Positions 34,790-48,060 of a DNA stretch of 64,000 nt are shown one piece after another (position 1 is the first letter of the stretch; the number at the start of each line of letters is the position of its first letter). The position numbers and the translations under genes were made by a program. Origin of the DNA: Tillus elongatus. Lineage: Eukaryota; Arthropoda; Insecta; Coleoptera; Cleridae. Under the pieces are notes generated by a model. The model saw only the letters and a program-made list of their open reading frames with translations, was not told the DNA's origin and ran no database searches. Location: the NCBI GenBank assembly GCA_964006375.1, contig OZ023262.1, positions 93,976,476 to 94,040,475 of the forward strand. The letters run 5' to 3'.

Positions 34790-35372
34790 TACTACATACA
34801 GACTTGGAGACTACTTATGTGGCTTCACTGTTGGGTTTCGTTTCTGTAAGCGAAGGACGGAACCAGCTCGTAAGCTAACTGGAGCAAGTGGTACTTCGGA
34901 ATTCTAGATGTTCTAGGATGTTCTTCAACGTTTCTGTAACCAGTTTCGCTGCTTGAGAGCATCCTCATGCAGATAAAAATTGAATCAATACGAAATTATA
35001 AGAACCACAAATAAAGATATATTGCTACGTTATGATGATTTTATAAAAAAAAATCTTCAAAATTGAAAACATAATTAAACACAAATGAGGGATGCACATA
35101 AAAATATAACTAACCTATAACAGTAATGACTATAATAACACCAAAAACAATTATTAGCTAAACAATAACAGTAACAAAGTAGATTATATACAATGAAAAT
35201 ATGGACATACATCAATTCATTATCTTATTATAACTTTTTTTTTAAAGTTAGATTTATTTTGTTTCATTTATTTAACTAGAGGAAGAATGTCCAAGGAAGG
35301 GGAATTCACTAAACCGGTTTGCTCACTTAAAACAAAGTAGCTATTGTCGTGCTTTTTGACTTCTAAAGCTTC
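34790..35372 (-). repeat. family C repeat, left arm of a large inverted repeat
   Basis: Aligns inverted with 36873-37857 (minus the SINE there): TACTACATACAGACTT, GTTGGGTTTCGTTTCTGTAAG, CTAGATGTTCTAGG, TGAATCAATACGAAAT, ATTCATTATCTTATTA and GGAATTCACTAAACC. Similarity is moderate to high with small indels. No coding capacity was seen. Confidence 0.8.
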
Positions 35373-35575
35373 AACAAAGTCTAGTTGAATGTAAAGCTTC
35401 AAAAAAGTCTAGTTTACGCTTGTAATTACAAAAATCTTGTGGTTTTTAGTGAATTTTCTTAAAAAAATTCACTAATGAGGAGATCCCGACTTGTGAATTT
35501 TGAAAAAATTTCTTCAAATGAGCGCTAATTAGGCCCCCCAGAACACATATCCGGGGTCAGTTTCAATTTTTATAT

Positions 35576-35753
<178 letters not shown>

Positions 35754-36553
35754 GTATGTATGTATCACACTGATAACTCAAAAAATAATAGGCCGATTTT
35801 GATTAAATTTGGTAAATACCTTCCTTTTGAAAATAGCTTGGATAAGTTCGTTAGTCAGGAAAATCGGCCCAGGTTTTCGCGGAAAATTTTCAGTTTTCCT
35901 TCAAAAAAAAATTATATCTCCGGAATTAACAAAGTAAGGGCAACCAAATTTGGTGCGCTGGTTTATGTCATTATAGGTGAGGCGCCTACCAAAATTTAGC
36001 TCTGTAGGTCAAAAGACAAAAAAGTTATGGGCATTTAAAGAAAAATAAATTGGGGTTTTCCTCAAAACGTCAAAGTGACAATTTAAAACGTCAAAATTCG
36101 CAACATTTAGGCAAAGAACTTGAATCTAATACGGGCTCTGGAAAGAAAATGTCTTAGGAAGAATGTTTTACAAACCCTGAAGTCTTAGTTTCAACCGTTA
36201 TTTTCCTTCATTTTACTAAAATGTTTCCAGAAAATTCATTTCAAATAGACCCTTTCTCTGATGCTTGGCAGTAGCCTTAGCTATAGAGTTTATCGTTTAA
36301 TGGTATATAATTTTTGTAGAATTTTCGTAAAAAATCAATAAAGCTCAATATATCCGTTATTATACAAGATATGAAAAAATATTGTATACATTAATTATAC
36401 GGTGTCTTGAGCTACACCTTAAAAAATTATTGCTACCATCACAGGGTGGCCCATAAGTCGTTGGTGATACAAATAATAATTTTTTTAGTGGAAAACGCCT
36501 TATGTTTTTGCATTTTCCATCGAAATATAATGCATGTTTGTAAGTTAAGAAAT

Positions 36554-36868
36554 TCTGGACGCAGCAAGTGCGTTATGGTAGCGAATTTTGATTAAATGAA
36601 TGAATATTTAAAAAGCTCAATTTGCTATTAACCTATAAGGTTGACCAAGAAACGGATTTTTTCGGTTACATTTTAAGTTTACTTTCGGAAATTTCTGTAC
36701 GTTTTCAAACAATAAAGTTATTTTGATGAAACATGGCACATTGTTTTTACTATATAGGTTATACTAGTAACCAAATTTGATGCCTGCTTTCTGGAAAAAA
36801 AAGACATATTTGCTATTAAAAACATTTTTATGAAAATTCACTACCATAACGCACTTGCTGCGTCCAGA
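36554..36868. repeat. 315-bp inverted-tip unit
   Basis: Same length and ends as 26252-26566. The interior matches in reverse (for example GGTTGACCAAGAAACGG and AAACATGGCACATTG). Confidence 0.8.
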
Positions 36869-36872
36869 ATTT

Positions 36873-37857
36873 TTAAGCTTTATAAGTCAAAAGGCAAACA
36901 CACGACAACTACCTTGTTTAAATGAGCAAACTGTGTGTGTGTTTTGTTTCTTTAACGTCGGCCTATTTCCGCGACTATGGACAATCACCGACGACAGGGG
37001 GCAGTTTAGCCTCACCGTCCTGAAAATTTTGCCGAACCTCTGTCTTTCTGTAAGGGGGGTAGGGATCTTTAACGTGTCCAACATCGCATGGACACGGGAC
37101 CAACGGATTTACGCGGGCGGAACGTGCAGACATTCAACTTGCTCAAATACAATGCCAGAACCTCGGTTGATATTAATGTTACAGTTTGTACTGAAAAAGT
37201 GAAAGGAGAACCCTGGTATCGAACCCAGTACCCTTCGTTTCAAAGGCATACGTTTTTACCCCTGAATCACCGAGGCTCTATGAGCAAACTGATTTAATGA
37301 ATTCCCCTTTCTTGGGCATTGCTGTTCCTTATTAAATAAATGAAACAAAATAAATCTAACTATGTTTTCAAAAATTTGTAATAAGATAATGAATTGATGT
37401 ATGTCGATATTTTCATTGTAAAGAGTCTACTTTATTACTGTTATTGCTTAGTTATTTTATTGTTGTAAACGCTTTATAGTTAATACTGTATAGGTTAGTT
37501 CTACTTTTATGTTAAATATTGACATACATCACGTAGACATTTTGAGGCCGCATCCGTCAATTGTGTTTCGTTGTATTTTCAATTTTAAAGAATCTTTTTT
37601 GTCAAAACATCATAACATAGCAAGAGACCTTTATTTACAGTTGTCACGATTTCGTATTGATTTAATTTTTATCTGTCAGAGGATGCTGTCAAGCAGCGAA
37701 AACGGTTACACAAATCTTGAAAAACACCCTAGAACATCTAGAATTCCAAAGAGCCATTTGCTCCAGTTAGCTTAGGTGCTGGCTACGTCCTTCACTTACA
37801 GAAACGAAACCCAACAGTGAAGCCAGATAAGTAGTCTCGAAGTCTGTATGTAGTATG
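36873..37857 (+). repeat. family C repeat, right arm, interrupted by a SINE
   Basis: Inverse of 34790-35372. The SINE (36934-37279) split it near AATGAGCAAACTG. Without the SINE and its target duplication the arm is about 630 bp. Confidence 0.8.
36934..37279 (-). mobile_element. tRNA-derived SINE with target duplication
   Basis: Minus orientation. The target duplication ATGAGCAAACTG lies at 36922-36933 and 37280-37291. The 3-prime end is a GT/CA-rich tail, followed by the conserved CGTCGGCCTATTTCCGCGAC segment. The tRNA-like head is at the right, with a degraded B box (GGTTCGATACC). Confidence 0.9.
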
Positions 37858-37970
37858 GGCCAGTTTCACCCAGTAAGGGCAACAACAATCAATGAAGACA
37901 TTCTTGTGAAATAAATTTATGGTCCATGACTTGACCGCAAAGAAAATATTCGTATTTTTGTACCCATAAG

Positions 37971-38646
37971 CTTCTGAAACGTTATATTAGTCGAGCTCTA
38001 ACAAAAAAAGTCAATGTTCACCAAATGACTTCTCATTTAACCCCTACCCCATTAAGCGATCGTATCGAAAAACAAATCGAAGCGTTCTTTTGTCGGGTGC
38101 TAATTGGATACCAAATTTGAAGATTATATCTCAATTGGTTCGGAAGTTATTGTGGCTACTCACAGACAGACGTACAGGCTCACAAACCGACAGATAAAAA
38201 TAATTCGTTCCAGCATCAAGTTTTATATATGTTTTGAGTTTATGTTATTTTACCAAACAAAAATTCGAAATTTCTTTCGCCGATATTTCATCCCACACAT
38301 TCAACCCTAATTTGGTTGCAACACAGAATACCAGATTTTAGATAAAATTAAAAGTTTTCTAACAAACAAACCCTAAAACGTTATATTACTCGAGTTTTAA
38401 CGAAAAAATGTTAATTTTCACCAAATCATACCGTATTAATCCCCTACTCCCTGGAGCGATTTTACCCAAAAAAAATTCGAACCGTTCGTTTATAGACAGA
38501 CAGACAGACAGACAGACCGACAGACCCGCAGACCGATAGACCGACAGACCAACAGACCGACAGACCAATAAACCGACAGACACAACTATTTTTTTGTTTC
38601 GAAAACATGTTTTATATATCTTTTGACACTTTTAAGACGTTTGTGA
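37971..38646 (-). repeat. family B repeat, tandem dimer, inverted
   Basis: Two units 399 bp apart (AACGTTATATTAGTCGAG and AACGTTATATTACTCGAG). Each runs through a GCGATCGTATC- or GCGATTTTACC-type phrase to a CAGACAGACAGACAGACAGA stretch, which is long in the second unit. Inverse of 14362-15070. Confidence 0.75.
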
Positions 38647-38652
38647 CACACA

Positions 38653-39085
<433 letters not shown>

Positions 39086-39104
39086 GACATAGCTATGACT
39101 TTTA

Positions 39105-39106
<2 letters not shown>

Positions 39107-39194
<88 letters not shown>
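39107..39194. repeat. (TA)n microsatellite
   Basis: 88 bases, flanked by TTTTATGAT and TTGTTATGATATGATAG. Not clearly part of family A. Confidence 0.9.
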
Positions 39195-39198
<4 letters not shown>

Positions 39199-39615
39199 AT
39201 GATATGATAGATATTGAAATATATGTTTCGAAAATAGATATTTAGTACTGTAGATGCAAAATGAAAATATAAGATTACAGTTAAGGTGGATAGAATAGGA
39301 ATTAGAACTTGTTAATTAAATTTGATAAGGTAGAGTCTGCTGCTACACCTCAGGTAACAATAATGCAACTTTTCAAATACACACACATCGAATCAGTTGA
39401 AAATTATAAAATATTAGCAAATTTCTAAATTTGTGAGCTTTTAGATATGAGCAAATTAGTCTAATATAAAGAAAATTTAGGATTTAGTTTTCAGTTATAA
39501 ACTTCCATACTTATAAGAACGAATGAAAGAAAAAGTTTTTAACATTTTAACTAACTGTGTATCCATAACGATAAGTCTCATATTAGTAGCAAACGAAAAT
39601 TAAATGAGAAGAATG
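39195..39615. other. no gene or element recognised
   Basis: AT-rich spacer. Confidence 0.5.
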
Positions 39616-39627
39616 ACAAGTTGTCAG

Positions 39628-39935
39628 GAGCGTCGGTGGTGCAGAGGTAAGAACGTGTGCCTCTGAACCGAAGGGTACTGGGTTCGATCCCAGGATTCTC
39701 CTTTCACTTTTTCAGTACAAACTGTAACATTAACATCAACCGAGGTTCTGCATTGAATGTCTGCACGTTTCGTCCCGTGTCCATGGGCATGTTAAAGATC
39801 TCTATTGTCCTCACAGAAAGGCAGGGGTTCGGCAAAATTTCCAGGATAGTGAGGTGAAACTGCTCGCTGGCGTCGTTGATTGGCCATAGTCGCGGAAATA
39901 GGCCGACGTTAAAGAAACAAAACACACACACACAC
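39628..39935 (+). mobile_element. tRNA-derived SINE, best-preserved copy
   Basis: 308 bp with a 12-bp target duplication, ACAAGTTGTCAG (39616-39627 and 39936-39947). The A box TGGTGCAGAGG lies at 39637-39647 and the B box GGTTCGATCCC at 39681-39691, a normal tRNA spacing for an internal polymerase III promoter. The body contains CAGTACAAACTGTAACATT and GTTAAAGATCTCTATTG, and it ends in an (AC)n tail. SINEs rely on a LINE for mobility; the partner is not identified here. Confidence 0.93.
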
Positions 39936-39947
39936 ACAAGTTGTCAG

Positions 39948-41057
39948 CAAGGAAAAAATTATAATTTTTAGAGAAAAGTTTGAGAACATCAGCCGAAAAA
40001 GCATATAGGAGAGTATATTACATCATTAGGATAGAAAACATCACTATCAACAGACAACTGGAAGGCCACTTATTTGGCAAAGGGTCTAAATAAACATAAA
40101 GATTTAGATATTATTCATTATAAGTCTCAAGAAAAAGTCCTGGTGAGATATTCACAGAAATTTGTATAGCTTAGTCCAAACATCATTAAAAGTACATTTT
40201 ATAGTTTGGCATAAAAAAAGGAGAATACGAAAACGAAATTGCCATTTTGAAATCAAATATTCTTAGGTGCTATTATTAAGTTAGAGAGAGAAGTAAGACA
40301 TCTATAATTAAAATAATAGTCAAACATTTTTGGATAGTTTTATTGCTCAGTGTTGTCATCTTTATTTCCATATCTTTTATTGTATTCGTAGTTCATTTTG
40401 TAACGTACTACACGTTTTGCAACTTTTATATTCCCAATAAAACGTTAATTCGTACATGATTGCATTATTTTCTTAGTCAACGAAATGTATTATTTTCTTA
40501 GTCTGTGGAATTTACTACTTTCCTATTCAATGAACTGTATATTATAATGTCTTAAATTCATGCCCATAAAAACACACATATTCTCTGGTGCTGTTCGTTA
40601 ACATCATGAAAGCTAGCCGGTTTCAATATCTAGACTTTATTTTCGTTTGTCAGATAACATAATTCTTTATATACCCGTGTAGGCTTCAACTGACTCTCTT
40701 TTCAACAAAATTTTACCAACAGTAAAAATGTTAAGAATAACTATAACTAGCTAAGAGAAAAAGGCAGCACGCTCATACGAGGTGAGTTAGGTTAAATACT
40801 TTGCTATCTTAAATGCTGACTTTGCTTTGTAACAATAGAACATAACTGCTTATTTCAAATGTGATTGCTCTGTCTGATACGTCTCCTCTTGTTGTGATAG
40901 CTTGTGGTGGTATTATCATACAGTCTCATTATTAATAATTCAAAGAACAAATACACATTAACTTTGTTTTTAACGTGGATATCCTACAAGAATATCACAC
41001 ATGGATAACCTCAAATGTGGCAATTTACTTAGAAGGAGTCAACTATTTTAAGCGATC
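39948..41057. other. no gene or element recognised
   Basis: AT-rich. No shared repeats were seen. Confidence 0.5.
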
Positions 41058-41346
41058 CCGTTTTGAGAGCCCCGTTCAACACCACTGTGGATGCTTCATC
41101 GACATCACCGTTTTGATGGTCCCGTTCAACAACATCGTTATGGCAGCCCCACTCAACACCGTTATGGAAGTCCCATCAATACCATCCTTTTGAGGGCCCC
41201 GTTCGACAATATCATTATGGCAGCCCCATTCAACACAGTTATAGCAACCCCATCAACACCAACGTTTTGAGTGCCCCTTTCAGCTGCACCGTTATGGAAG
41301 CCCCGTTCAACAACATAATTATGGGAGCCCCATTCAACACCATGCC
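41058..41346. repeat. 77-bp minisatellite, about 3.7 units
   Basis: Units start at about 41059, 41109, 41187 and 41263 with CGTTTTGAGNGCCCCGTTC. Each contains shorter internal echoes (GTTATGGCAGCCCCATTCAA). It is GC-richer than its surroundings. The minus strand is open across most of it (41162-41386), but the repeated peptide matches nothing I know. Confidence 0.8.
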
Positions 41347-41828
41347 GTGCAGAAACACCTGTTGGAGCAGCATTCTCTGAAGTCAATCCAGCGGTTTTAA
41401 CCCTGAGTGATCTTTACAATAAAGCCAATACAAGAATATGTCCAGAGGTTTCGCCAGCCCTGAGTAGCCTCAGGCCCTCTCATACCCAGTTAGTCCGGAG
41501 AACACCGGCATACACACCATAGTTCAGTACATTGCTAATCTCTAAACTCTACTTAAATTCAAAAATTTTATTTATAACTGCTTTCATCTATCACCACAAC
41601 TTAAAGTCATTTTGGCTTTACATAAAATCATTATTTATTAATAAGAAAAGTTAACCGAGTCTTGATTTTTTTTGTATGTCTGACGCCACCCAATAAATTT
41701 CTTTTCAAGTTTAGTAATTTATCTTGTTATTAACTTTTATATAAAATAGCATTTATCATATTCTAATTCAGTGTTTTATTATATTCAGTATTTTAAAAAT
41801 TTTGATTTCATCTTGTTAATCCAGTTTT
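41347..41828. other. no gene or element recognised
   Basis: Contains two similar phrases (GCGGTTTTAACCCTGAGTGA and TTTCGCCAGCCCTGAGTAGC), then AT-rich sequence. Confidence 0.45.
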
Positions 41829-41958
41829 TAGTGAATTTTCGTAGAAAAAATTCACTAATGGGGAGATCCCGACTTTTGAAATTTGAAAAAATTTTTGCAA
41901 ATGAGCGCCAACTAGGACCCCTAGAACCCATATCCGGGGTCAGTTTCAATTTTTATAT

Positions 41959-42140
<182 letters not shown>

Positions 42141-42171
42141 GTATCACACCGATAACCCAAAAAATAATGGG

Positions 42172-42590
42172 CCGATTTTGATAAAATTTGGCACATACCT
42201 TCCTAAATGGATTTGACATGTTTGTTAGTCAGGAAAATCGGAAGAGGTTTTCCGGGAAAATTTTGAGTTTTCATTCGAAAAAAATTCATATCTCAAAAAG
42301 TAATAAGCCGATTTTAATAAACTTTGGCACATACCTTCCTTTTGTAAATGTATTTGACACGTTTGTTAGTCAAGTAAATCGGACAAGGTTTTCCGAGAAA
42401 ATTTTGAGTTTTTATTTGAAAAAAATTCATATCTCAAAAAGTAATAAGCGGACTTTAATAAAATTTGGCACGTACCTTTCTTTTGTAAATGGCTTTGACA
42501 AGTTCGTTAGTTAGAAAAATTGGACGATGTTTTCCGGAAAAATTTTGAGTTTTCATTTGAAAAAATTTTTTATCTTAAAAAATATAAAAT
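42172..42590 (+). repeat. tandem repeat of about 137-140 bp, three units
   Basis: Units begin CCGATTTTGATAAAATTTGG (42172), CCGATTTTAATAAACTTTGG (42308) and CGGACTTTAATAAAATTTGG (42449). Other family A copies have a single unit. Confidence 0.85.
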
Positions 42591-42751
42591 CTATGATAAC
42601 CAAATTTGGTAGGTAGGTTTACGATATAAAAAGTAAACTATACACCAAAATTTAGATTTTTATGTTGCAAGAAAAAAAAGTTATAATCAAATATTTTGTG
42701 CCAGATCATTTCTATGAAAATTCACTACCATAACGCACTTACTGCGTCCAG

Positions 42752-43188
<437 letters not shown>

Positions 43189-43298
43189 TCTTAAAAAAAA
43201 TTCACTAATGAGGAGATCCCGACTTTTGAATTTTGAAAAAATTTCTTCAAATGAGCGCTAATTAGGCCCCCTAGAACACATATCCAGGGTCAGTTTCG

Positions 43299-43459
<161 letters not shown>

Positions 43460-44251
43460 GTATTACACCGATAACTCAAACAAAATGGGCCGATTTTGAT
43501 TAAATTTGGTAAATACCTTCCTTTTACAAGTTACTTGGATAAGTTCGGTAGCCAGGAAAATCGGCAGAGGTTTTCCCGGCGAAATTTGTGTTTTCTTTAG
43601 AAAAAAAATTATATCTCCGGAAATAACAAAGTAAGGGCAACCAAATTTAGTACACCAGTTAACATTACTATAGGTAAACTATCTACCATTTTTGAGCTCT
43701 GTAGGTCAAAAGACAAAAGAGTTATGGCTATTTAAAAAAAATGGGGTTTTTCTCAAAACGTCAAAGTCGCAATTTAAAACGTGAAATTGGCAACATTTAT
43801 GCAAAGAACTTGAATCTAATACGGGCTGTGGAAAGAAAATGTCTCAAGAAGAATATTTTCAAACCCTGAAGTCTTAGTTTCAACCATCATTGTCCTTTAT
43901 TTTACTAAAATGGTTCCAGAAAATTTATTTCAAATAGACCCTCTTTCTGATGCTTGGCAGTAGTCTTAGCTATAAAGTTTATCGTTTAATGGCATATAAT
44001 TTTTGTCGAATTTTCGTAAAAAATTAATTAAGCTCAATATATCCGATATTATACAAGATATGAAAAAAAATGTGTACATTAATTATAGGGTGTCTTGAGC
44101 TACATCTTAAACAAATATTTCTACAATCACAGGCTGGCCCATAAGTCGTTGGTCATTCAAATTTTGTTTTTTTTTTAGTAGAACACGCCTTAGGTTATTG
44201 CATTTTTGCATTTTCCATCGAAATATAAGGCATGTTTGTAAGAAAAGAAAT

Positions 44252-44563
44252 TCTGGACGCAGCAAGTGCGTTATGGTAGCGAATTTTGATTAAATGCTTC
44301 ATATTTGAAAAGCTCAATTTGCTATTAACCTATAAGATTGACCAAGAAACGGATTTTTTCGGGAACACTTTAAGTTTACTTTTGGTAATTTTTGTACGTT
44401 TTCAAACAATACAGTTATTTTGATGAAACATGGCACATTGTTTTTACTATATAGGTTATACAGGCAACCAAATTTGTTGCCTGCTTTATTAAAAAACACA
44501 CATATTTGCTATTAAAAACATTTTAATGAAAATCCACTACCATAACGCACAACTGCGTTCAGA
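44252..44563. repeat. 312-bp inverted-tip unit
   Basis: Left tip TCTGGACGCAGCAAGTGCG intact, right tip damaged. The interior aligns with 36554-36868. Confidence 0.8.
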
Positions 44564-45181
44564 CTTTTTATACCTTTGCATTTGTTAGCTGCTCTAGCAA
44601 ATGATTTTCCATACATGTTTATAAATTTTGTCACACTCAACAATATTTTTGTATCTATTTTATTATCTTAACTAATCTGGTTTGTGAAATACCAGAATGT
44701 GTTTGTCAAAAGGTATTTTGCCGTAAAATTAGTTATTCGGCTCTTCATTTTAGCTAATTTGCAAATATCACTAAAATATAAACGAACTGTGAATTTTAAT
44801 ATAAATTCGTGTTTTCTATGTAAATTCGGTAAATATTTTGTGAAATGAAATTGAAATATAGATTCTAATTAAAGGCTAGCTTTTTGCACATTGTTGAATA
44901 CAATGTATAATAAACTCACCACATTTAAAAGCAGTAGAAAACACGTGTCGTCTACTTATTGATTGATTAATATGTAAATCTGTAAATTTTTACAGCAACA
45001 AAATATTTTAAAATATGGGAAAAAGAATACTTTATTGCACTGTTTCCCAAATTTTTTAAAGACATATTTAATAGTTATGAGCCAAAGGAAGAAGATTGAA
45101 GAAGATTGGTATACGAATGTGTGTCGGTTGAGTAAGTAGCCTGGCCAAGTGCAACGTCATGCGTATAGGCAAAAAATTTTG
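44564..45181. other. no gene or element recognised
   Basis: AT-rich spacer. Confidence 0.5.
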
Positions 45182-45800
45182 GAACGCAGCATGTGCACTA
45201 TTATAGTAGAGAATTTTCATAAGAATTGTACACTATTATTATACGATTTATTGTTAAAGTTAATACTTTAAACTTACACAGACCTTGAAGATCGATTTTA
45301 GAGGTCGTAGTACGCGCACATTTGAAGAATTCTTTCGAAAGTGTTACCATCGATATCTCTATATTATCAAAAGAATCGTGTGTTCTAACTCATTTTGAGA
45401 AAAATGCCCAAGACTCAATTTTCCATGAAGCTAAAGAACTAGATTTTGCTATATCTGTAGATAGTGTAAGCCTCTTTAAAAGAAACTTGCATTACAAATT
45501 TCATTAAAGGTATACAGAAGATTTCCAGAAGGAAACTTAATTCATATTTAGAAAAGTAAAGTATCTGCCAAATTATAAACGTAGCAGTTATTTTTCCTTA
45601 TTAATCGCCAGTACGATTTCGTTGTAGTCAACCTGATCAAACCGGTTTTTTCAATATCAACAATAACAAAATTATAATTTCAAACTCAAAGGTGACAAAA
45701 TCATTTAGCCGTTCTAAGCAAACATGAGATCTTGTTCAAAACGTATGAAATCTGTGCACTATTGTTTCTCCCAATGTCAAAATAAAACATAAAAAACATA
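45182..45800. other. decayed family A tip, then no feature
   Basis: GGAACGCAGCATGTGCACTA with GAGAATTTTCATAAGAATTG resembles the inverted-tip start. The rest shows nothing clear. Confidence 0.45.
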
Positions 45801-45802
45801 GA

Positions 45803-45876
45803 TTCATCGAGCTGGATTCGCTCACGTAACCTTCTGCTTATGAGGCAAGCGTGGCGCCTCTGAGCCATCTAGGCAT
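45803..45876 (-). pseudogene. tRNA-Met-like sequence (tRNA relic or SINE head)
   Basis: Minus strand: A box TGGCTCAGAGG (45857-45867), an anticodon-loop-like CTCATAA with CAT at 45840-45842, and a B-box-like GAGCGAATCC. The T stem and acceptor stem do not pair well, so it is probably a tRNA pseudogene or the head of another SINE, not a working tRNA. Confidence 0.5.
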
Positions 45877-46044
45877 ACGTCAACTAACGCTTTGTTTACA
45901 TGATACATTAAATTGGCTTCATGCCCAGGATATTATGTTCAAAATATAGGTAACAATTAATTACAGAATTAGTAGAATTACCATTAAAACACATCCCACG
46001 ACTGTTTTGATCTTATACTACATCTTATGTTTATGTTTAAAGAT

Positions 46045-46410
46045 GTGTGTGTGTTTTTTTGTTTCTTTTACGTCGGTCTATTTCCGCGACTATGGCCAAT
46101 CACCGACTCCAGGGAGCAGTTTCACCTCACTATCCTGGAAATTTGGTCGAACCCTTGCCTTTCTGTGGGGAGGGTAGAGATATTTAACGTGCCCAACATC
46201 GCATAGACACGGGACCTACGGCTTTACGCTCCCTCCGAAGGGCGGAACGTGCAGACATTCAGCTGGCTCAAATACAATGCCAGAACCTCGGTTGATGTTA
46301 ATTTTACAGTTTGTACTGAAAAATTTAAAGGAGTACCATGGGATCGAACCCAGTACCCTTCGGTTCAGAGGCACACGTTCTTACCCCTGAACCACCGAGG
46401 TTCTTATATC
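46045..46410 (-). mobile_element. tRNA-derived SINE with target duplication
   Basis: Minus orientation. Target duplication TTTAAAGAT at 46036-46044 and 46411-46419. GT tail at the left, CGTCGGTCTATTTCCGCGAC, then the tRNA head at the right with B box GGTTCGATCCC in reverse at about 46340-46350 and an intact A-box-like region. Confidence 0.9.
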
Positions 46411-46419
46411 TTTAAAGAT

Positions 46420-47370
46420 AAAATTAACTATTTTAGAATCATTTTTATAGAGACTTGGCTTGATTTTGTTTACATTTATACTATATTAGGCGACAGCCTA
46501 ATATATTAATGCTGCGCTAAACGTGTATTTGAGGCCGTTCATAATGCTACAAATATAGTTTCTTTTAATAATAGGGAGGGATCGATGGTGAGACTTTGCA
46601 AATATTTTAGATGCCATACTTAAAAATTGTACATTTATTACAGCGACAAGCCTAAGTTTATTTGTATTGCATGGTGCTTCCTCTCATTACACAATTAAGT
46701 AAAAGATTTGGATACTGTCAAATCGTAAATGGTTTGCACGTTGACCATTTACTTTCCATTCAGTTTGGTTAATTTTCTTTATTTCTTTAAATGTTGATTA
46801 TTTTTATTGGTAGGATTCAAGTTGTAATACTAGAATAAACATTTTGAGGGGTACTGGCTACGCTTTTCATTACCACCTCGTGTATTTTTTACATTTCCGT
46901 GGTAACCCTGTGAAAAGATTTTTATTTGTTGTTTTCCGTGCATAAGATTTATATGTGTTACTATTAGTTTTATCAATACCTGTAATGCAATAATTAAACT
47001 GCCGATATCTGCGTAACCATGGAATTTGGGCAGAGGGTACTTTAAAACAAGATTATTCTAGAGTTCGAAAGGATTCACAAAATGATATAATATACAGGAT
47101 GTTCTATTTAAAAAATCAGTCCTTGCACCCACTACGCTTTTCAGGACAACCCTGTATATGTTGTTGCAACATGAAAATATGTACATAAGGCAACCCTGCA
47201 ACGTGCGTCAAAATCTTGTTTTTATCGTTTTCCGTTTGTGAGATATTCAGATGTTTCCATACTTTAAACTAACCCTGTATAAACAGATGTTCAGGTTAAA
47301 TTGTTAAAATTTTAATTTCAAAATTTTGTATTGTTTATATTAATTACATTTTAAAAAGCTATGGATACAG
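46420..47370. other. no gene or element recognised
   Basis: AT-rich. The repeated phrase ACCCTGTA(T/A) occurs at about 46906, 47150 and 47273. No family was assigned. Confidence 0.45.
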
Positions 47371-48060
47371 CAGTAGCAAATACGTGTTGAAATATTTCAA
47401 ATTGTGATAACTCAATTTCTCATTAAACTAGAATCTTCAGTTTTGATACATAGTAAAACCCATATAAAGGCAGCGTGAGTACTAGATTTGAAAAATAACT
47501 AAAAATTCCTTTTAGAAAACCTTTTTTGTTATATTAGTTGCAGAAACTGGTTCAACTGAGTTGACCAAAACGGATTATCCAAGTGATTAATAAGGAAAAC
47601 ACCTGCCATATTTATAATTTGACAGGTACATTCCTTTTGTGTATAAAAAGTAAATTTTCGATAAATTTGCAGTTTAGCTTACGGGGGACTTTAATTTAGG
47701 TGCATAACCTGCGTTATGGTAGCGAATTTTCGTTAAAATATTTTAAATGGTGATAACTCAATTTCCCGTTAAACTAGAATCTTCAGTTTTGATACATAGT
47801 AAAACCCATATAAAAACAGCGTGGTTACTAAATTTTAAAATTACAAAATGAGCTTCACACATAATTACAAATTTGTTTTAAAAACCCTTTTTTGTTATTT
47901 TGTTTGCAGAAACTGGTTCGATTGAGTTGATTAAAAGGGATCATACAAGAGATTAAGATGGAAATATATTTTACCTGTCACCGTTAATTTCACAGGTGCA
48001 TTCTTATTGTTAACAAAATTTAAATTTTCGGGCAATTTACAAATTAGTACATGGGGGATG
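47371..48060 (+). repeat. family E repeat, tandem pair
   Basis: Two units about 355-360 bp apart. Each has GTGATAACTCAATTTC, TTAAACTAGAATCTTCAGTT, CATAGTAAAACCCATATAAA and GCAGAAACTGGTTC. The second starts with GCGTTATGGTAGCGAATTTT, the family A tip. A third copy is at 49150-49500. Confidence 0.75.

Noticed and set aside
41162..41386. Minus-strand reading frame over the minisatellite as a gene
   Set aside because: It follows the 77-bp tandem repeat without a recognisable start context or family, so it is reported as a repeat only.
42188..42514. 108-codon reading frame as a gene
   Set aside because: It is the translation of the tandem 137-140 bp family A segment and lacks homologues outside the repeat.
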